A stretch of 64,000 nt of DNA from Sphingobacterium nematocida (GTDB taxonomy: Bacteria > Bacteroidota > Bacteroidia > Sphingobacteriales > Sphingobacteriaceae). The position numbers and the translations under genes were made by a program. The notes under the pieces are model-generated. The model had not been told where the DNA came from, did not search any database, and was given only the letters and a program-made list of their open reading frames with translations. Below are positions 62,447-64,000 of the stretch, one piece after another; the first letter of the stretch is position 1; every line of letters begins with the position of its first letter. The stretch is taken from the NCBI RefSeq assembly GCF_900168125.1, contig NZ_FUZF01000003.1:248001-312000 (forward strand), read 5' to 3'.

Positions 62447-62481
62447 TTTAATTGTTAATGTTTAATTGTTAATGATTAATG
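62447..62481. repeat. 14-bp tandem repeat upstream of dps, two exact units plus a partial
   Basis: TTTAATTGTTAATG occurs at 62447-62460 and again at 62461-62474, then ATTAATG. It lies 10 bases upstream of the dps start codon, so it is in the leader or core promoter. Confidence 0.7.
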
Positions 62482-62504
62482 TTTGCCCACTTCATACCCC
62501 GTCA

Positions 62505-62558
62505 CTCTATAACTTATTACCCCTTCTTAACCCTCATAACTTTCTTCACTTCATCAGC
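62505..62558. repeat. degenerate 9-bp tandem repeat, about six units
   Basis: Units CTCTATAAC, TTATTACCC, CTTCTTAAC, CCTCATAAC, TTTCTTCAC and TTCATCAGC run into the 3' end of the aldo/keto reductase gene. The last units are weak. It is similar to the 8-bp tract at 63618-63673 on the other side of that gene. Confidence 0.45.
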
Positions 62559-62562
62559 GCTA

Positions 62563-63522
62563 TCATTCTTTACTCGCTTCATTCAACTTAGTCAAACTTT
62601 CCACATCCAGTTTCAGATTCACGGCTTCTGCAAAAGCTTCCAAATGCGTCTCTTTAGTAGCACTTGCTATAGGAGCTGTTACGGTTCTTTGTGCCAACAA
62701 CCAGGCCAATGCTACCGCGGATGCGGATACTCCATAAGTTTGTGCTACATCGCCCAGTGCCTTCACGATACGTCGTCCGCGATCATTCCAATATTTCTTC
62801 TGAATACCCTCCCCCCGAGCTGACAGTCCAAAATCAGCCTCCGAAGTATATTTGCCCGTTAAAAAACCGCTGGCTAATGAATAATACGGAATCACACCAA
62901 TTTGTTTTTCAAAAGCTATTTTTTCATACAAATGTTCAAATTTTGCACGATCATAGAGATTGTACTCGGGCTGTAATGAAACATAAGAAGCAATCTGTTT
63001 GGCGTCCGAAATCTCTAAACTCTCCACCAAGCGCTCAGGAGATATATTAGAGGCTCCAATATAACGTATCTTCCCAGCCTTGATCAAATCCTCATAAGCC
63101 CGTAAAGTTTCTTCTACCGGAGTAACCTCATCATCATAATGTGTTTGATAAAGGTCAATATAATCTGTTTGCAATCGACGTAGCGAATGTTCAACCTGTT
63201 CTTTGATATAAGTACCCTGAACATTTGGCTTCGTGTCATAGCCAAACCTACCTCCCACCTTTGTCATAAGAACAATACTATCCCTACCTCCACGTGCGCG
63301 CAGCCAATTTCCAATTATCGACTCAGACTCACCGCCCTTATTACCCTGTACCCAATGCGAATAATTATTAGCAGTATCTATCGCATTAAATCCCAAACCT
63401 AGAAAACCATCTAAAATCTTAAAAGAAGCCTCCTCATCCAATGTCCAACCGAACACATTGCCACCGAAAATTAAAGGTACTATAGTAAGAGAAGAGCTAC
63501 CCAATTGTCTTTTATCCATCAT
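62563..63522 (-). CDS. aldo/keto reductase
   Basis: A 319-residue NADPH-dependent (alpha/beta)8 oxidoreductase. The catalytic tetrad is visible: Asp and Tyr in FNAIDTANNYSHWV, Lys in VLMTKVGGRF and His in LYQTHYDDEV. The cofactor loop with YGVSASAVALAWLLAQRTV is typical of the AKR superfamily (YajO/Tas-like group). The start is ATG 63522 or the adjacent ATG 63519. The substrate is unknown. The gene is flanked on both sides by TAAC-type short tandem repeats. Confidence 0.93.
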   Translation of the reverse strand: MMDKRQLGSSSLTIVPLIFGGNVFGWTLDEEASFKILDGFLGLGFNAIDTANNYSHWVQGNKGGESESIIGNWLRARGGRDSIVLMTKVGGRFGYDTKPNVQGTYIKEQVEHSLRRLQTDYIDLYQTHYDDEVTPVEETLRAYEDLIKAGKIRYIGASNISPERLVESLEISDAKQIASYVSLQPEYNLYDRAKFEHLYEKIAFEKQIGVIPYYSLASGFLTGKYTSEADFGLSARGEGIQKKYWNDRGRRIVKALGDVAQTYGVSASAVALAWLLAQRTVTAPIASATKETHLEAFAEAVNLKLDVESLTKLNEASKE

Positions 63523-63617
63523 AAGTCTGTCGTTTTTTGAAGTATTACAAGTTACCCATTTTTCAAGCCAACAAGGAGATTCCTATGTAATTTTTAAGTC
63601 AGTTAATTGTTGTTATC

Positions 63618-63673
63618 ATGTGAACTTGTTAACTTCTTAACTTGATAACTCCTTAACTGGATAACTTGATAAC
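63618..63673. repeat. 8-bp tandem repeat, six clear units
   Basis: TTGTTAAC, TTCTTAAC, TTGATAAC, TCCTTAAC, TGGATAAC and TTGATAAC run head to tail from 63626, with a weak unit before them. They lie in the 199-base gap between the aldo/keto reductase and the pseudouridine synthase, 16 bases upstream of the -7 box of the latter. Confidence 0.8.
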
Positions 63674-63688
63674 CCCACCACTTCTTCC

Positions 63689-63696
63689 TACTTTTG
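63689..63696 (+). promoter_or_regulatory. Bacteroidota -7 box for the pseudouridine synthase gene
   Basis: TACTTTTG matches TAnnTTTG. Transcription is expected near 63703, with a leader of about 19 nt. Confidence 0.6.
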
Positions 63697-63721
63697 CATT
63701 TCATAATATAGGAATAACAAA

Positions 63722-64000
63722 ATGAAAGATTCAACTCCCTTTTTCCATCTTTTCAAACAAGATATCACAGCGCTGGAAAAACCGGATAAATTCACTTTCC
63801 CCTTTTGTTATGAACCAGATGCTTTAAGCCTACTAGCCGCTGAAGAACTTCAAGACTATTTAACCCATCAACAGGATTTTGAACACAATTTTGGGCTAGT
63901 AGACGGTCAACAAGGTAGCCCTATCGGAAAAATGTTTGGGGTACTCGTTGTTGAAGATCAACAAGGAACGTTGGGCTATCTGGCCGCTTGCTCTGGAAAA
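63722..64000 (+). CDS. RluA-type RNA pseudouridine synthase, 5' part only
   Basis: Ninety-three codons from the ATG at 63722 run to the window edge without a stop. The encoded N-terminus starts MKDSTPFFHLFKQDITALEK and reaches GKMFGVLVVEDQQGTLGYLA. This matches, from memory, the N-terminal extension of a Bacteroidota pseudouridylate synthase group whose catalytic domain comes later. The catalytic Asp is outside the window, so the call rests on this extension alone. The promoter box is well placed. Confidence 0.7.
   Translation, partial: MKDSTPFFHLFKQDITALEKPDKFTFPFCYEPDALSLLAAEELQDYLTHQQDFEHNFGLVDGQQGSPIGKMFGVLVVEDQQGTLGYLAACSGK

Noticed and set aside
63618-63673. CRISPR-like array
   Set aside because: The units are 8 bp with no spacers and no cas genes nearby, so it is a simple tandem repeat.

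Overview
The window looks like chromosomal DNA of a Sphingobacteriaceae member (Bacteroidota), most likely Sphingobacterium or a close relative. The grounds are two SusC/SusD pairs with DUF5007/DUF5008/DUF4983 and fasciclin lipoproteins, Bacteroidota -7 promoter boxes (TAnnTTTG) upstream of many genes, almost no Shine-Dalgarno sequences, and AT-rich intergenic DNA. The genus is an inference from gene content. No prophage, CRISPR array, insertion sequence, rRNA or tRNA was seen.

Layout. 0.2-8.7 kb is housekeeping: asnA, a GNAT-nitrilase fusion, a DUF3467 protein, an M42 peptidase, lgt, a Bcr/CflA-type exporter, aroQ and an outer-membrane barrel. 8.85-9.3 kb is a long structured repeat, then come a GH125 mannosidase and murI. 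11.8-40.1 kb is one very large polysaccharide utilisation locus (PUL), all on the minus strand. In transcription order it reads SusC-SusD-FAS1-DUF5007, SusC-SusD-FAS1-DUF5008, a phosphatase-fold/LamG lipoprotein, an M60 peptidase, a second phosphatase-fold/LamG lipoprotein, an NHL-propeller lipoprotein, a PL8 polysaccharide lyase, a propeller glycosidase, a GH2 and a GH29. 40.4-42.1 kb is sufE/sufS. 42.24-42.68 kb is a second, inverted copy of the structured repeat. 42.8-53.4 kb holds an acyl-ACP desaturase, a small SNF2 helicase operon, an HTH regulator with an unknown protein, a MarR-ferredoxin reductase-ferredoxin operon and a type II NADH dehydrogenase. 53.5-57.4 kb encodes a multidomain GH31 enzyme ending in dockerin-like and cohesin-like modules. 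57.7-64 kb has a PolX-like protein, fabV, an RDD protein, a small OMP, dps, an aldo/keto reductase and the start of an RluA-type pseudouridine synthase.

How the genes work together. The PUL couples two TonB-dependent import pores with their surface lipoproteins to a gluzincin peptidase of the glycoprotein-cleaving M60 family and to PL8, GH2 and GH29 enzymes. This suggests a host-type glycoconjugate substrate (proteoglycan or mucin-like glycoprotein). The distant GH31 gene carries nearly the same CG-centred palindrome about 120 bp upstream of its start as the PUL does, so the two may share a LacI-type regulator. No PUL regulator is encoded in the window.

Most unusual signals: (1) a ~440-bp interspersed element whose two diverged copies keep several hairpins through compensatory base changes; (2) the tandem duplicated SusCD-FAS1-DUF500x cassette with two catalytically degenerate phosphatase-fold partners; (3) a PolX-like protein that has lost the polymerase aspartates but kept the PHP nuclease site; (4) a GH31 enzyme carrying both dockerin and cohesin modules; (5) degenerate 8-9-bp TAAC-type tandem repeats in several gene gaps.
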